Of a stretch of DNA of 64,000 nt, positions 45,413 to 57,160 are shown piece after piece. The DNA comes from Gonocerus acuteangulatus. Its lineage: Eukaryota > Arthropoda > Insecta > Hemiptera > Coreidae. The stretch lies in assembly GCA_946811695.1 (NCBI GenBank), contig OX328132.1, forward strand, positions 58,947,449-59,011,448. The letters are read 5' to 3'. Numbering within the stretch: the first letter of the stretch is position 1; each line of letters begins with the position of its first letter. The notes beneath the pieces are model-generated. The model made no database searches. It was not told the DNA's origin and worked only from the letters and a program-made list of their open reading frames with translations. The translations under genes were made by a program, and so were the position numbers.

Positions 45413-46300
45413 TTTAATTTCACCGTGCCAAAACTTTGGACGATACAAAACAACATAGAACAGATTTGGATTCAACTCATAAAACTGTGTACGTAACAAC
45501 TATTAAAGTAAGAAAACGTTTCAATAATAATTATTTTGTTGGCCTGTGTAATTCATACAAAGAACCTTTCGATTATTGGAAAAATACCTTGAAATATCCT
45601 ACATGTACTTCTAAAATGGGCATTCAATTGTCTTTTTTTCTTGTGTTGAAATTGAGGTTTTTTGATGTTATATGACTCGAAAGTAATAAAAACGAAAGGT
45701 GCTGTAATGTTGATTTGTGGAAGAAAGCTATCTATCGAAATTTTTACTTTTGGGGTTTTAAGTGATTTATCTCAAGTCTTGAAAAGTGCCTCTATCACTT
45801 TGCTTTCAAAGCTCTCCAAAGTCAATAATTGCAAAAACATAATGTGAATTGCACATCGTCTGAAGATCGACAGTGTAGAAATGTTAATTAAAATTTACAG
45901 TTCCTAAATATTTGGGACTATTTATTCTCATGTCCTTTCCATGCAATTTATTGGCAGGCTCACTTAAAAATATGTATAAGCTTTTCCTGATTACGTCATG
46001 AGATCAAGCTCATAAGCGGGTTTCCTCCCTATGGAGGAGGGAGGGAAGAACCACGCTAAAAAAGCTAGCTTTTAATAACGAAATTCAAAATTGAGTACAA
46101 CGGCATGCAATACACCCGGAACTACAGCGTGGCACACAATAGCTTGAAAATCAAAATTTAGTATCAACGAATTCCTATCCAAAACAGCTAGAAACTTTAA
46201 AATTAAGATGGCCTTAATTATACCTCATCTTTCGAGGGGTCATAAACAATAATTGTCTTAAGACGAAATAGGTATAAGATAATATGTGTATCTATTTTAT
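45413..46300. other. Unidentified short ORFs and a repeat fragment
   Basis: ORFs 45436-45675 and 45662-45847 overlap by 14 bp on the plus strand with look-alike coding composition, but I recognise no family. At 46009-46063 CTCATAAGCGGGTTTCCTCC and AAGAACCACGCTAAAA match the inner end of the 19-22-kb palindrome arms. Confidence 0.4.
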
Positions 46301-46605
46301 GATAAGCTAGCTGCTACCCGGCGTGCCATGCCACACCTACTTTCTGCATCTAGAAAAGCAAAATTAAATTAAATTAAACCAAATAAGTAATATTAAAATC
46401 TAATAACGCAAATCTGTAACTATTTGGTTTAATATTTTCCAACCCGTAACCTCTTAACTGTGAGTCCCAGACCTCCATGTCTCTCCCCGAATCAAGACGT
46501 ACCAGTGTTCCAAGTTTGGTCAAACGGTGTGGATTTGTATAAGGAACAAACAGAGGGACAAACAAACAGACACGTGATTTTTATATATATATAAGAAGAA
46601 GATTA
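46301..46605 (+). mobile_element. Dispersed repeat with LINE/SINE-like 3' end
   Basis: It starts GCTAGCTGCTACCCGGCGTG and ends AACAAACAGAGGGACAAACA, AACAGACACGTGATTTTTAT then ATATATATAAG. Such a GC-containing start and an (ACAAACAGA)n plus TTTTATATATATA end is the pattern of a widespread class of insect RTE-linked repeats. Exact ends uncertain. Confidence 0.5.
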
Positions 46606-48593
46606 TGCTGTTCATTTACTTACCTTTAAGTAACAAAAAGCCTTGCTTAGAAACGTTGATGTCTCTAGGATATACAAAAATAGAGTATAATAAGCTCCAG
46701 ATTGTATTCTCGCTTCATTAATTAGATGCCCCTTTTCCCAAATTCACAGTACAGCACCACTAACTGGACAATTTATTTTTCGCTATATGAAAAGATTTTG
46801 GGCAACTGAATTATTTTTTTAGGTTTCCCCTCTACTTAATTTAATCGTTTTACTATAGAATATGTGTTTCTTTGCGTTTTTCATTTGGTTGTCTTGCTGC
46901 TAGTCGCGAGCTTCTTGACTCCACTATCTTTGTACCTTTTGGTCAGAACCTTGCCACCTTATTCTGACTCTCCAGATCATTTACAGCATTTTGGTAACTC
47001 GTGTCTAGTTTAAAAGATCAGGCATGATGCCCAAGTACCGTCCACGCACCTTCACTGTCATTGCTTATATCCATAACATTCTGTCCAGCTATTTGGATAG
47101 GCGTATTTTCAAATACAACAGCAGTGTATGATCCAAGAACTTTAGATATTTGTTTTTCAGCCCAAGTTCCCCAGCTTCTTCAACTTTATGTAAACTATCC
47201 ATATATCACACTAGCGTGCCAAAACTTCCTAATCAACATATAAATCGAACCTATTTCATTAATGCTTTCTACAATTTCGTTTTTAAAAATGGAAATTTAT
47301 AATTGTCTGAGCATGTATGTCTTTGAATGTTTGTATGCTTAGATTGCTTTTCTGATTTTTTGTATCTAATGGTAATTATTTTATAATGGTAGTCTGCTTT
47401 ATGACATTATTTTATTTTCTGATTATGGGACATTTTTTCCTTTATTGTTAGATTAATTATTATAACCATTACATATTTTAATAGGTAATTGGAAGATGAA
47501 AATAAAAACAATTGAAAGGTAAGACCAACTCCCAGATCGACGTTCCAGAAAAGAGCAATCAAAAAACAAATGTACATGGAATAAATGTATGTTTCACACC
47601 TTTGTTTCTAGGATTTTTGAGACTCGGCAGACCCACAATCATGATATTTACATAAAATAGTGAATGAAAACAATAACTTTATGAAATTATAATTATGGTC
47701 AGGTACCTTGTCAGAAATTGTTATTATTACTAAATTACTACATTTTTTTTTTAATGAATTTTTGTTTAACAAATGAAATGAACGATAACGTGACTTGGCA
47801 TCATAAGAATTACTTCGAAAAAATGAGTCAGGCTTAAGGCCACTATTCACTATTAATATTTTTTCAAACTAAAAAACTAAAATAAACGGCCAATTGCAAA
47901 AGTTGTATATATTTCGCTTTGGAATAACTTTTGCATATTGTCTAGATTTGAATGAAAGTTTAAGAATATTTTCTACATTTATGCGAATATTGGACTCTCA
48001 TAAAATATAGTAAATTTATTTTATTATTATCCATATGTTTTACATTTAATCTATGTCCAAAACGGAATGCTAATTAGATGCCTAATAGCAATGTCAGAAC
48101 GTAAAAAAAACTTTAGAAAAAAAAGTTGGTAATATAAAAATTAAAATAAACTTCTTAAATAACATATCTAATTATACTAGGAATTTGTAAGCCGATTTTT
48201 ATGCTTTCAATATTGAATAAGTTAATATTATTCCATTACATTCCTTAAATATTATTAAGTATGTAACAACCAGCCATTTATTAAGCTAGAGATGAATAAG
48301 AATAAAAAATAATCATTATTGAAAAACACTTTCATGCTTTCTTGTAATTGCCTTGTACAAAAATATTTTCATAATCCATAATGTAGTCATTATTTTGTCT
48401 TTTAAACACAGTCATATTTTTTTTTCTTTTTTCTAGGTGCTATTGTTTTGATTAAATATTATATAAAAGAATATTTCCACTGATATGGTATTTAATTATC
48501 TTTCGAAAATTTTGATGTAATAACAGGGATGCGCAAATGACCCAGATTAATGACCCAAAAAAAAATGTGCAGGATCTCCCCTGGAAGGGAGGG
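46606..48593. other. AT-rich non-coding DNA
   Basis: About 2 kb without recognisable element termini, repeats or coding signal. Short ORFs at 47061 and 47608 are not supported. Confidence 0.5.
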
Positions 48594-48705
48594 GAAAAGG
48601 GTGGCTAGCATGTCGGATTCCTACGCAGATGATGCGGGTCAAAATCCCGCTTGTAGCTGGCTGAATTGTCATAAGTTATGGGCGCGCAGAATAAAATTCC
48701 CTATA
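48594..48705 (+). mobile_element. tRNA-derived SINE, short copy
   Basis: A box GTGGCTAGCATGTCGG (48601-48616) and B box GGGTCAAAATCCC (48636-48648) are about 35 nt apart, as in a tRNA. The body CTTGTAGCTGGCTGAATTGT, AATAAAATTCCC follows. No A tail is conserved. Confidence 0.6.
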
Positions 48706-49224
48706 CAATGTGATTTTACAAAAAAGGAAATAATTTTTAGAATTTATCTTAACCGGTACATAAAAAAATGAAGGAGGAAAACATGTGAGATTACTGGATA
48801 TTGCTACGATGATACGAAATTTATTACCTCTTTTGATTTGCTGGAATTGAAATATATCTTTAGGAGGACTGGATGGGAGCAGCCTCCCTGCCCCTGGAGA
48901 TATTGGAGCTCGAGGAATTTAATTATTTCTGTCATTTTTACCTTGCTGATTAAGATCTCCCATGTTAGTCTGGAAAGAACTAATTACGTTCTTCATAGTT
49001 CACTTTTATGCCAAAAAAATTCGTTAAGTAAATCGTTTAAAAAGTTCTTTCTAAGAAAAAAGAAAAGAATTTCAATTTGTTTTTTTCCCCTAAATCAGAA
49101 TATTTCTTCTTTCATCCTCTGAGGGGAAAAAGTAATTAACTTTAAGCCATCGGTAAACGATCTGACGGTATTCTCTATTTCAGCTAGAGTAATTATTATG
49201 AATAATTAATATTCAATGTCTCTG
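48706..49224. other. Non-coding DNA
   Basis: A 94-codon ORF (48838-49122) has no recognised motif. Confidence 0.4.
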
Positions 49225-50425
49225 CGAACATCGCTTATACCCCTCATGCCCCCCTTCACCCCCTCGCCTCATGCCCCTTAACTCCCCTCATGACCCCTCA
49301 CAACCCTACCTCCCTTCAGCCCTTACCGCGTGCCTCCTTCTCCCCCCCCCCTCATGCCACCCTTCACCCCTCGCCTCATGCCCCTTAACCCCCCCCCCCT
49401 CATGACTCCTCACAACCCTACCACCCTTCAGCCCTTACCGCGTGCCACCCCCTCCCCTAATGACCCCTCACAACCCTACCCCCTCCTGCCCTTACCGCGT
49501 ACCTCCTTTTCCCCCCTCTCGTGCTACCCTTCACCCCACCCCTCTTGCCCCCTTAACCGCCCCCCCCCCCTCATGACCCCTCACGACCCTACCACCCTTC
49601 AGCCCTTACCGCGTGCCTCCTTCTCCCCCCCCCCTCGTGCACCCTTCACCCCACCCCTCATGCCCCCTTAACCCCCCCCCACTCAGGACCCCTCACAACC
49701 CTACCCTCTTCAGCCCTTACCGTGTGCCTTCTTCTCCCCCCCTCTCGTGCCCCCATCGCCCCTCATGCACCCTAAGCGCCCCTCATGACCCCTCACAACC
49801 TTACTACCTTCAGCCCTTACCGCGTGCCTCCTTCTCCCCCCCCCCCATTGATCCCCTTAAAGCCCACCTCATACCCACATATCCCCCTACCTCTTGCCCT
49901 TCCTTATCCCCCCTCACACCCCTTCCTCATCCTCCTTCGTCCACCCATCAACGGCCTCCTTCCTAATTTCCCACATTTATCATACCTTTCATCGTTCCAT
50001 ACTTCCTCTATCCTCACTTATTTTCTTTCTACTAATTTCTGGCTGCCTCCACCACTCGCCAGTTCCTCTATATTCATTTTTTTCCCCCATTTCTTCTTAA
50101 TTTCAGGCTTCCTTCATTACTCTCCATTTTCTTAAGACCTTCCATGGTTCCTTACTACCTCTGTCTCCAATCTATATCCTTTATCTTGTTAATTTCCGGC
50201 TGTCTTCGTCCCCTCTTCTTCTTTATACCTTAATTTTTAGTCCTTACTTCCTCCGATCTCCTCATTTATTCTTGTCTCTGCTTAATTATACTCTTCGTCC
50301 ATCACTCTTCTTTTTTTATACCTATCATAATTTTTTACGTCCTCTCCTATTCTTTCCTCATTTCAGCCCTAACTAATTTCTCTCCTCTTTGTTCATATCA
50401 TTCATACTTTCCTTAGAGGAAATGA
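49225..50425. repeat. 1.2-kb polypyrimidine tract with about 113-bp sub-repeats
   Basis: The plus strand is overwhelmingly C and T. In the first 750 bp, phrases such as CAGCCCTTACCGCGTGCCTC recur at 49317, 49428, 49488 (short unit), 49600, 49710 and 49816, giving roughly 110-113-bp units rich in CCTCATGCCCC. The second half (49960-50425) is T/C-rich without clear period. Proline-rich ORFs (113-117 codons) in all three frames are composition artefacts. Confidence 0.9.
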
Positions 50426-50726
50426 ATGAGTAAATAAAGTCATTTTAATTTGTAATTGCTCTTACAAAAAACAAAAACAAAAAAATCAAGTTTACAAAAA
50501 AGCTTGGGCAAGGTCAATTAGCTGGAGTGATAATTGCGTACACAGAGTGACAGATTATTGTATGAGAAGCATACCATTAGAAAAAAGGATCACTTCTCTA
50601 TAATCAATGAACATAAATAGTGAGAAAACAATAGAATTAAAATAATATCGAAATCTATCAATTCGAATAGGAAGATAAATACAATAATATAAATCAAAAA
50701 ATAAATTATACTAATAATTAAATTGC
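50426..50726. other. AT-rich DNA downstream of LINE remnant
   Basis: Lies on the 3' side of the minus-strand LINE fragment and may include its 3' UTR. Nothing else recognised. Confidence 0.4.
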
Positions 50727-50945
50727 TGTATTAAAAATTGCCTGTATTTGCAATTGGCGTTGAGGTACTTGAAGAGGACTTCCCAATTTCTCCCATTCTG
50801 TTCTTTCACTAACTCTTCCTTAGTAAAAGATGTCTTGCAATAAAACCTGAGCCTAAACTTCTTTAGAACAGACATATGCAAGGAAATTGAAGGCGTCCTC
50901 TTCTTCTTTCAGGTTGCACATGGAGCACTCCTCAGAGGAAATTGG
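50727..50945 (-). pseudogene. LINE ORF2 C-terminal remnant with Cys motif
   Basis: On the minus strand from about 50945 the frame reads SSEECSMCNLKEEEDAFNFL and AYVC. A shifted frame then gives KKFRLRFYCKTSFTKEELVK and EQNGRNWEVLFKYLNANCKY, then RQFLIQ. C..CN..EEED..HFL..C..L...R...........E......NG.NW..L..Y...A..YR..L is the extreme C terminus shared by many arthropod non-LTR retrotransposons. One frameshift separates the halves; no upstream RT motifs are kept. Confidence 0.72.
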
Positions 50946-51984
50946 AATACGTTGACTTTATTTCGCCTTGAGGAACGTAAAGCGGATTTTTTATTAAGCC
51001 CGAAGTAAGTTGACCCGATGCCTCGTGCGAAACGTTAAGCCGATTTTGTACAGAGATACGGTTCAAAAGAACTACCAAAACATGTTGAGGTTATTTCGTC
51101 CCAGGGTACGTTAGCCAATCTCATATTTTCATGTGCAAATCTCTTGACATTCTGTCTATACATACACTACGCACATCCTACGTACTTGGGTTTAGTGAGT
51201 AAGTACCTACCATACGAATAGATCCTTCCTCCGTTTAAATAGCCTTGTAAGTTAATATTCTGTCACTGTAAGTATACATTTAACTTTTTAATTTATTTAG
51301 TCCTTACATTAAGGGGTAATTCTACCTTGGGTGATCAAAGTCAAATTAATTTTCTCCAATTCATGACTAACAAATAAATGAATACTTTCATCCTCTTTGA
51401 CATACGTTTTGTATGGGATGTTGAAGTATCTCAAGTTTTAATTCTTCGAAAACAAATTGGCGGCGCTGTGTCTGACTGTTTTCTTTTAATTTTTTTTTTC
51501 ATAATTTCTTATAATAAAGATTAAAAAAATAATTTTGATATATAACGGGACTTTAGCTGAAAAATCGAAATTTTAGTACATTTAAAAACTGTTCCGTCAC
51601 ATAAACACTCTTGGATATCATTTTTGATTAATTGAGGAAGCATTTAAGCCCATAAAAATGAAAATGGTAAAAAAACCGTTACTAGGCAGTATTACCTTTA
51701 GTACAACTTATAAATGTTGTGCTGGCATTCTGAGCTATTGAAATGCTTCATTCGCCTTGAAAAACACATTTAATTACATTTGAAATCACCACATTAAGGT
51801 TTTATAAGATGTAATCTGAAACCGTTGATGGCATTCTGGTAGTTAAATATTCACTCTGAATGCTCTACAGCAAACTATTAAAGGGGAGAAAAGTACACAC
51901 AAAAAAAGTTTTCTTCTATACTATATATTATGGCTTTTTAAAGTTTTTTTTTCATTATTTTTTTTTTAAATTAAAACACACAAA
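50946..51984. other. Non-coding DNA with a dispersed repeat
   Basis: From about 51312 (AAGGGGTAATTCTACCTTGG) a repeat related to that starting at 59536 (AAGGGGTAATACTACCTTGT) runs about 300 bp. Shared elements are ATAATTTCTTATAATAAAG-like and AACTGTTCCGTCAC-like phrases. No ORF is supported. Confidence 0.45.
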
Positions 51985-52075
51985 GTGGTCTCGCAGTAGC
52001 ACAGTTGAGTAGATTTAGTGAGTCGGTCAAAAACTATCTAAGTACCGATTCGAATCCTACCAAGGATGGCTTTGT
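51985..52075 (+). mobile_element. tRNA-like SINE head
   Basis: GTGGTCTCGCAGTAGCACAG carries an A-box-like TAGCACAGTTGAGTAG, and a perfect B box GATTCGAATCC lies at 52047-52057. Box spacing is tRNA-like. No acceptor-stem complement closes it, so a SINE head or tRNA pseudogene is more likely than a gene. Confidence 0.5.
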
Positions 52076-53189
52076 CTCTTACTACGATAGCCTCAATATA
52101 AGTGGCCCTTCCTTCGCCATAGATCATTGAAAGAGAGGGAATAAATAAGGGGAATAAATAATAATTTCAATATTGTTACATCCTAAATTGTCGCGCAACA
52201 TTACGACAACGATGTTCGACCTGGCGGCACGCCACCATGCAAAGATTCAATTCTAACTCTTTCATGCAAATTCTTGATTGCTATTTGCTGAAAATAAGAG
52301 GACGGAGAACTTTCTTAACCTCTATAGAAGAAAGATAAGTTACTCGATAACAGCTCTCATTACAAGTTACTGCATATCGCATGCAGTCTACTATGCTTTC
52401 ATGATGACGAAATACCACATTGTTTGTTGGTGCATATTGATGATCCAAGGAGGATGGATACCAGAGCTGAACCTTACGACCCTTAGGAGTTGCATTGCTG
52501 AGACGGGTCTGGAACTATATGTCGGGTAGCACAATAGGGCTTACAGGCCTCGGTGTTTTTCTTCTCAGTGATATTCGGGCACCCGAGGTAATCTAAACCA
52601 ATCTTATAAACTCTTTTAAAATATCCGGATAAAATGTCGAATCGTGTATTAATATCAAAGTTTTTATCCAAGCTGTTGGATATCATCAGCTTATCATTAA
52701 GCTTATGCAGCTACCCAGGTAAATTAGTTACCTGGTGTTAATGCCGTTCACTTCCCTATATTCTCCGAAATCCATACATTCCCCTGACCAGGAAACTTGG
52801 CACACCACGTACAACGTCCTACCAATCTATTCCAGGAATCTGTTCTCAGGGTATTCTGTTTTGTGGGCATTTATGAACAGCTCCATCGGCTCAAGTTTTG
52901 TTGTACACTCACAGCCAAATTACTCCACAGAAATCCCACTTAAATGCGCCCATAACGACATTCTAAACACGGCTTCAGCTCTTCATCGATCTGAGCACAA
53001 ACTGGGTGGTCTTCGTTAAAAAGGGGTCAAATAATCCATAGAAAAATATAAATGCCTGTGTTAACAGGATGGCGGTCACAATGATCTTCTTCCGCAACGA
53101 AATTGCGAATACAAAATATCCATAAGAAAAAAAACGGACGAGAAAATTACCTAAATCGTTACATGAATCTGAATTCCCCAAACCAGGTC
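52076..53189. other. Unidentified short ORFs
   Basis: ORFs 52278-52529 and 52735-53019 (plus) and 52483-52686 and 52975-53181 (minus) show no recognised domain. No gene is called. Confidence 0.35.
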
Positions 53190-54130
53190 ACATGTCGTAA
53201 GATTATCATGACATTAGCTTTCCATAATTGAATACTTTTCATAAACTTACCAGCGCACCTGCTTTCCATCATTGGATACTTCTCAGTAGCTTGTCAGTAC
53301 ACTTTCCTAACATCATGGGGTAATCCATATAAGCTTGCCTGTCCAGTTGCTTTTCTTCATTGGATTTTACTCAGGCTTGTCGGGAAACTTGCTTACCTTC
53401 ATTCGTCACGCCTCTTGAAGTTTTCTACGCACTTGCTTACCGTCATTTGATACTCCACATAAGCTTGTCTATACACTTGCTAACCATCATTGAGTACTCC
53501 TCAAACGCTTTTCAGAGCATTTGTTTTCTATCATTGGATACTCCTCGCGTCTATGCACTTGCTTACCATCATAGGTTAATCCACATAAGCTCGCCGAAGG
53601 TTCATTGCATTCCATCATTGAATACTCCTCATAAGCTCGCCTTCACAATTGCTTTCCGTCAATGGACACTCTTCATAAGTTTGTATACTGTTTTTCTATC
53701 ATTCGTTGCTCCTAATAAGCTTGTCAGAGTATATGCTTTCCATCATTGGGTGCTCCACATATGCTCGCCTTTCACTTGCTTTCCGTCAGTGGATACTCTT
53801 CATAAGTTTGTCTGTACACGGTCTTTCTGTCAGTGGTTACTCCTAATAAGCTTGTCAGAGTATATGCTTTCCATCATTGGGTGCTCCACATATGCTCGCC
53901 TTTACATTTGCTTTCCGTCAGTAGACTCCCTTTATAAGCTTGTCTGTACACTCTTTTCCCATCCTTGGTTGCTCCTTATAAGCTTGCAGTAGTGTGGAGA
54001 ACTTTGTAGTAGCATTTGCTTTCCATCATTGGGTGCTCCACTTAAGTGTGTCCAGGCACCTAATTTTCTTCATTTGGTTATCCTCGTAAGCATATCAACG
54101 CAATTGCTTCTCATTGTTAGGTGCTCTTCA
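53190..54130. repeat. Degenerate minisatellite, units of about 42-47 bp, roughly 20 copies
   Basis: The core is TTGCTTTCCATCATTGGATA, CTCCTCATAAGCTTGTC. TCATTGG/TCAGTGG-type anchors follow each other at about 41-47 bp (for example 53743, 53790, 53832, 53874). Larger duplicates of about 128 bp (53700-53770 against 53830-53900) show higher-order turnover. The 210-codon ORF at 53360-53992 is a translation of this repeat; its period is not a multiple of three throughout, so its residue repeats drift. Confidence 0.85.
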
Positions 54131-54279
54131 TATACTTCTTTACTTACTATTAGTAGGAAAGGTAGAAAAACCCATACTGGAGAAAAGTTAAATAACGAAA
54201 TTAGTATAAATACTGTCGAAAGAGGTCGAATAATGACATAGGTTTTAGATAAATAATAACGAAAAAAAGTGATAAAAAA

Positions 54280-54590
54280 TGGCAAAGTATTTATATAGGG
54301 CGGGTGAGGATAAGCCCGTCCAGTTAAAGGGGACACAAGGGCGGGCAGTGGGGAAACGGGGCAGGGTTGCAAGAGAGGGAATGAAGTAGGGAATATTTCC
54401 CTACGAGGTTGGCAAGCCTGAATCTCTCCTTTCCCCCTCTCTTCCCCCATCACTGCGCGGGCTTCAGTCAGACCGCGGTCCTTGAGCTGTGATCATCACC
54501 GACTCCTCTTCGACACAGCTAGACCATCCTTCTCTCCTCCACGTTGTGCTAACATGATCCGGTAGATCCTATCCTCCATCATCACAGGTA
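54280..54590 (+). promoter_or_regulatory. Candidate TATA promoter and untranslated first exon
   Basis: TATTTATATAGGGCGGGTGA (54289-54308) looks like a TATA box in a locally GC-rich block (54300-54590) that is out of character with its surroundings. CATCACAG|GTAAAAACG at about 54587 is a good 5' splice-site match. No coding sequence is seen nearby. A solo LTR-like piece of a retroelement would look similar. Confidence 0.25.
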
Positions 54591-55384
54591 AAAACGCTTA
54601 ATATTATTCATTCCTGAGTTCAGTAAATCGCATAAATACTACGCCCTAACCCATTTTAGTAGTTGCATACGTTATTATTTAATATTTTCTACTAATGTCA
54701 AATTTCTACCTCTTACCGGATCTTATCGGTACTCGTTTTTTTTAATAAATATTAATACATTAAATTAAAAACCAGTTAATTTCTCACAAGTATCAAATAG
54801 TTCTGTCATTTGTACACTAACCAGTCTTCGGCTAAAAGCCTATTTTTTAGAATCCTTTTAGAGATCCACCCACTTTTGCCGTCCATGGCAATATTCCAGA
54901 TCTCTAAAACCTTACATTTCGTCTTTCCTTCAATTTTCTCCCTCGGAATATTCCATTATCATTTTTTACTTCAAAAATGGTCTTTACCCATTATCGCAGT
55001 GGTTAGCATACGTCTTCTGCCAATTTTTAATTCATACAAAATTGAGTATAAATAGTGTTCATTTTTTTTTATTTTTTACATTAATTGTTACTCCATGACA
55101 TTCGTTTTTCGTTAAATCCCTGCTCAAATTGATTAAACCTCTTTTCAATTATGCTGAAAATGATGAGCCGGCTCAAATCAATGAATGCATAAATATTTTA
55201 ATAATATAATGTTTATCCATATGATTAAATATCACAATTCGTCAGCGAATTTAGCAAAGGTTTACAAAAGCCCTATACGCTAAAGTTGGATACCTATGCA
55301 CCATTTCGAATACTATAAAGCGTATTTCGTTGAACGATAACATAAATATATTTGAAAGAGCTAAATCAATTACGAAATATAATA
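54591..55384. other. AT-rich non-coding DNA
   Basis: An 81-codon ORF (54810-55055) has no recognised motif. Nothing else supported. Confidence 0.4.
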
Positions 55385-55795
55385 ATTTGGTTCCTCAGCC
55401 ACCTCCCCCACCCAAATGGACCAATTTCGCTTATTTTGACAACACGTCTTTATCACTGATGTCAGACGAGTTTTGTTACAAGCAACTATAAATAGTATAG
55501 AAGAATTATTAATTTTGATCAGAAGTACCCCCCCCCCCTCCAGAAGGGCCGATTTTGCTGGTTAACGATCTCGAGCGATAAAATAATTTTGTTCCCGAGC
55601 CATCCCCCCCCCCACACTAATGGACCCATTTCGCTTAATTTGACAACACATCTTTATCAGTAATGTCCAACGAATTTTATTACAAGGGACCAAAAATGGT
55701 ATGGAGGAATTATTAATATTGGTCGGGACCAACCCCCTCCCCCCAGAAGGGCCGTTTTGCTGATTAACGAATTCGTTCAATAGTTTGTTACGGGA
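55385..55795. repeat. Tandem duplication of an about 197-bp repeat
   Basis: Unit 1 (about 55385-55577) and unit 2 (about 55578-55795) share TTTCGCTTATTTTGACAACA, CTTTATCA(C/G)T, TAGTATAGAAGAATTATTAA-like and CCAGAAGGGCCGATTTTGCT, GGTTAACGA. The last phrase also occurs, inverted, in the 19-22-kb palindrome arms (near 21445). C runs at 55529-55540 and 55604-55613. Confidence 0.75.
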
Positions 55796-55855
55796 GTGGT
55801 ATAGACCAAGTTTCGTGGCGAACACACAAATTGTGGCCGCTATCGTGTTAACATA

Positions 55856-55856
<1 letters not shown>

Positions 55857-55895
<39 letters not shown>

Positions 55896-55923
55896 TATAT
55901 ATGTGTGTGTGTGTGTGTGTGTA
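55857..55923. repeat. (TA)n(TG)n microsatellite
   Basis: Pure dinucleotide run at the end of the previous repeat. Confidence 0.95.
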
Positions 55924-56284
55924 TTTTATCAGACGTCATTTTCGGTATTTAGTTGGTAGACTTGATAAAGATTTGATTAAAAAAAATTTAACCTCAGTTG
56001 AATGCTACTCGTGTATTATTTTGGAAAAATGCTAAAAAATACCTATATAGATAGATTTTTATAAATAAGTTTTGTAAACTATACTGTATCTCTATATATA
56101 ATATATTTGTAAACTTTAATATATTTTACATACTCTGAACTATGTTTTGTATAAAACTAATGATCAATTTGTTCATTAAAAACCATTGTTTATCTTATAT
56201 GTAATTGTCATGAATATGAATGTTTTACAACATTGTAAAATGTTTCTTAATGTTCTGATTGTTCTCGTTTGTAATTGTGTGTAT

Positions 56285-57160
56285 TTATTCTTCAGCTGAA
56301 GAAGGCTGCCAAAGACCATGCCGAAACGTTGGAAATATAGATTTTTCTGAAAATCTGATGTTTTCTCTTAGCCGAGTCCTAACCATTCCTTGACTACTAT
56401 TCATTCGGAATATAGATTTTTCTGAAAATCTGATGTTTTCTCTTAGCCGAATCCCAACCATTCCTTGACTACTTTTCATTCGGAATATAGATTTTTCTGA
56501 AAATCTGATGTTTTCTCTTAGCCGAGTCCTAACCATTCCTTGACTACTATTCATTCGGAATATAGATTTTTCTGAAAATCTGATGTTTTCTCTTAGCCGA
56601 ATCCCAACCATTCCTTGACTACTTTTCATTCGGAATATAGATTTTTCTGAAAATCTGATGTTTTCTCTTAGCCGAATACCAACCATTCCTTGTGACTACT
56701 TTTCATTCGGAATATAGATTTTTCTGAAAATCTGATGTTTTCTCTTAGCCGAGTCCTAACCATTCCTTGTGACTACTTTTCATTCGGAATATAGATTTTT
56801 CTGAAAATCTGATGTTTTCTCTTAGCCGAGTCCTAACCATTCCTTGACTACTTTTCATTCGGAATATAGATTTTTCTGAAAATCTGATGTTTTCTCTTAG
56901 CCGAATACCAACCATTCCTTGTGACTACTTTTCATTCGGAATATAGATTTTTCTGAAAATCTGATGTTTTCTCTTAGCCGAATACCAACCATTCCTTGTG
57001 ACTACTTTTCATTCGGAATATAGATTTTTCTGAAAATCTGATGTTTTCTCTTAGCCGAGTCCCAACCATTCCTTATGACTACTTTTCATTCGGAATATAG
57101 ATTTTTCTGAAAATCTGATGTTTTCTCTTAGCCGAGTCCCAAACATTTCTTGACTTCTTA
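56285..57160. repeat. 75/77-bp tandem array, 11 copies, seeded by a repeat terminus
   Basis: GGAATATAGA anchors at 56407, 56482, 56557, 56632, 56709, 56786, 56861, 56938, 57015 and 57092, with a first copy at 56329. Spacings are 75 bp, or 77 bp when TGTGACTAC replaces TGACTAC. Copy 1 is preceded by CTGAAGAA...GCCGAAACGTTGGAA (56296-56332). Each unit has TTTTTCTGAAAATCTGATGT and TCTTAGCCGA(A/G)TCC. The minus-strand 133-codon ORF is repeat translation. Confidence 0.95.

Noticed and set aside
49330..50135. Proline-rich proteins of 113-117 codons
   Set aside because: All three frames are open because of C-richness; no start context or conservation.
53190..54130. CRISPR-like array
   Set aside because: Repeats are degenerate, lengths vary and there are no unique spacers; this is a eukaryotic minisatellite. 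The same applies to the 73-, 75-, 103-, 114- and 160-bp arrays.
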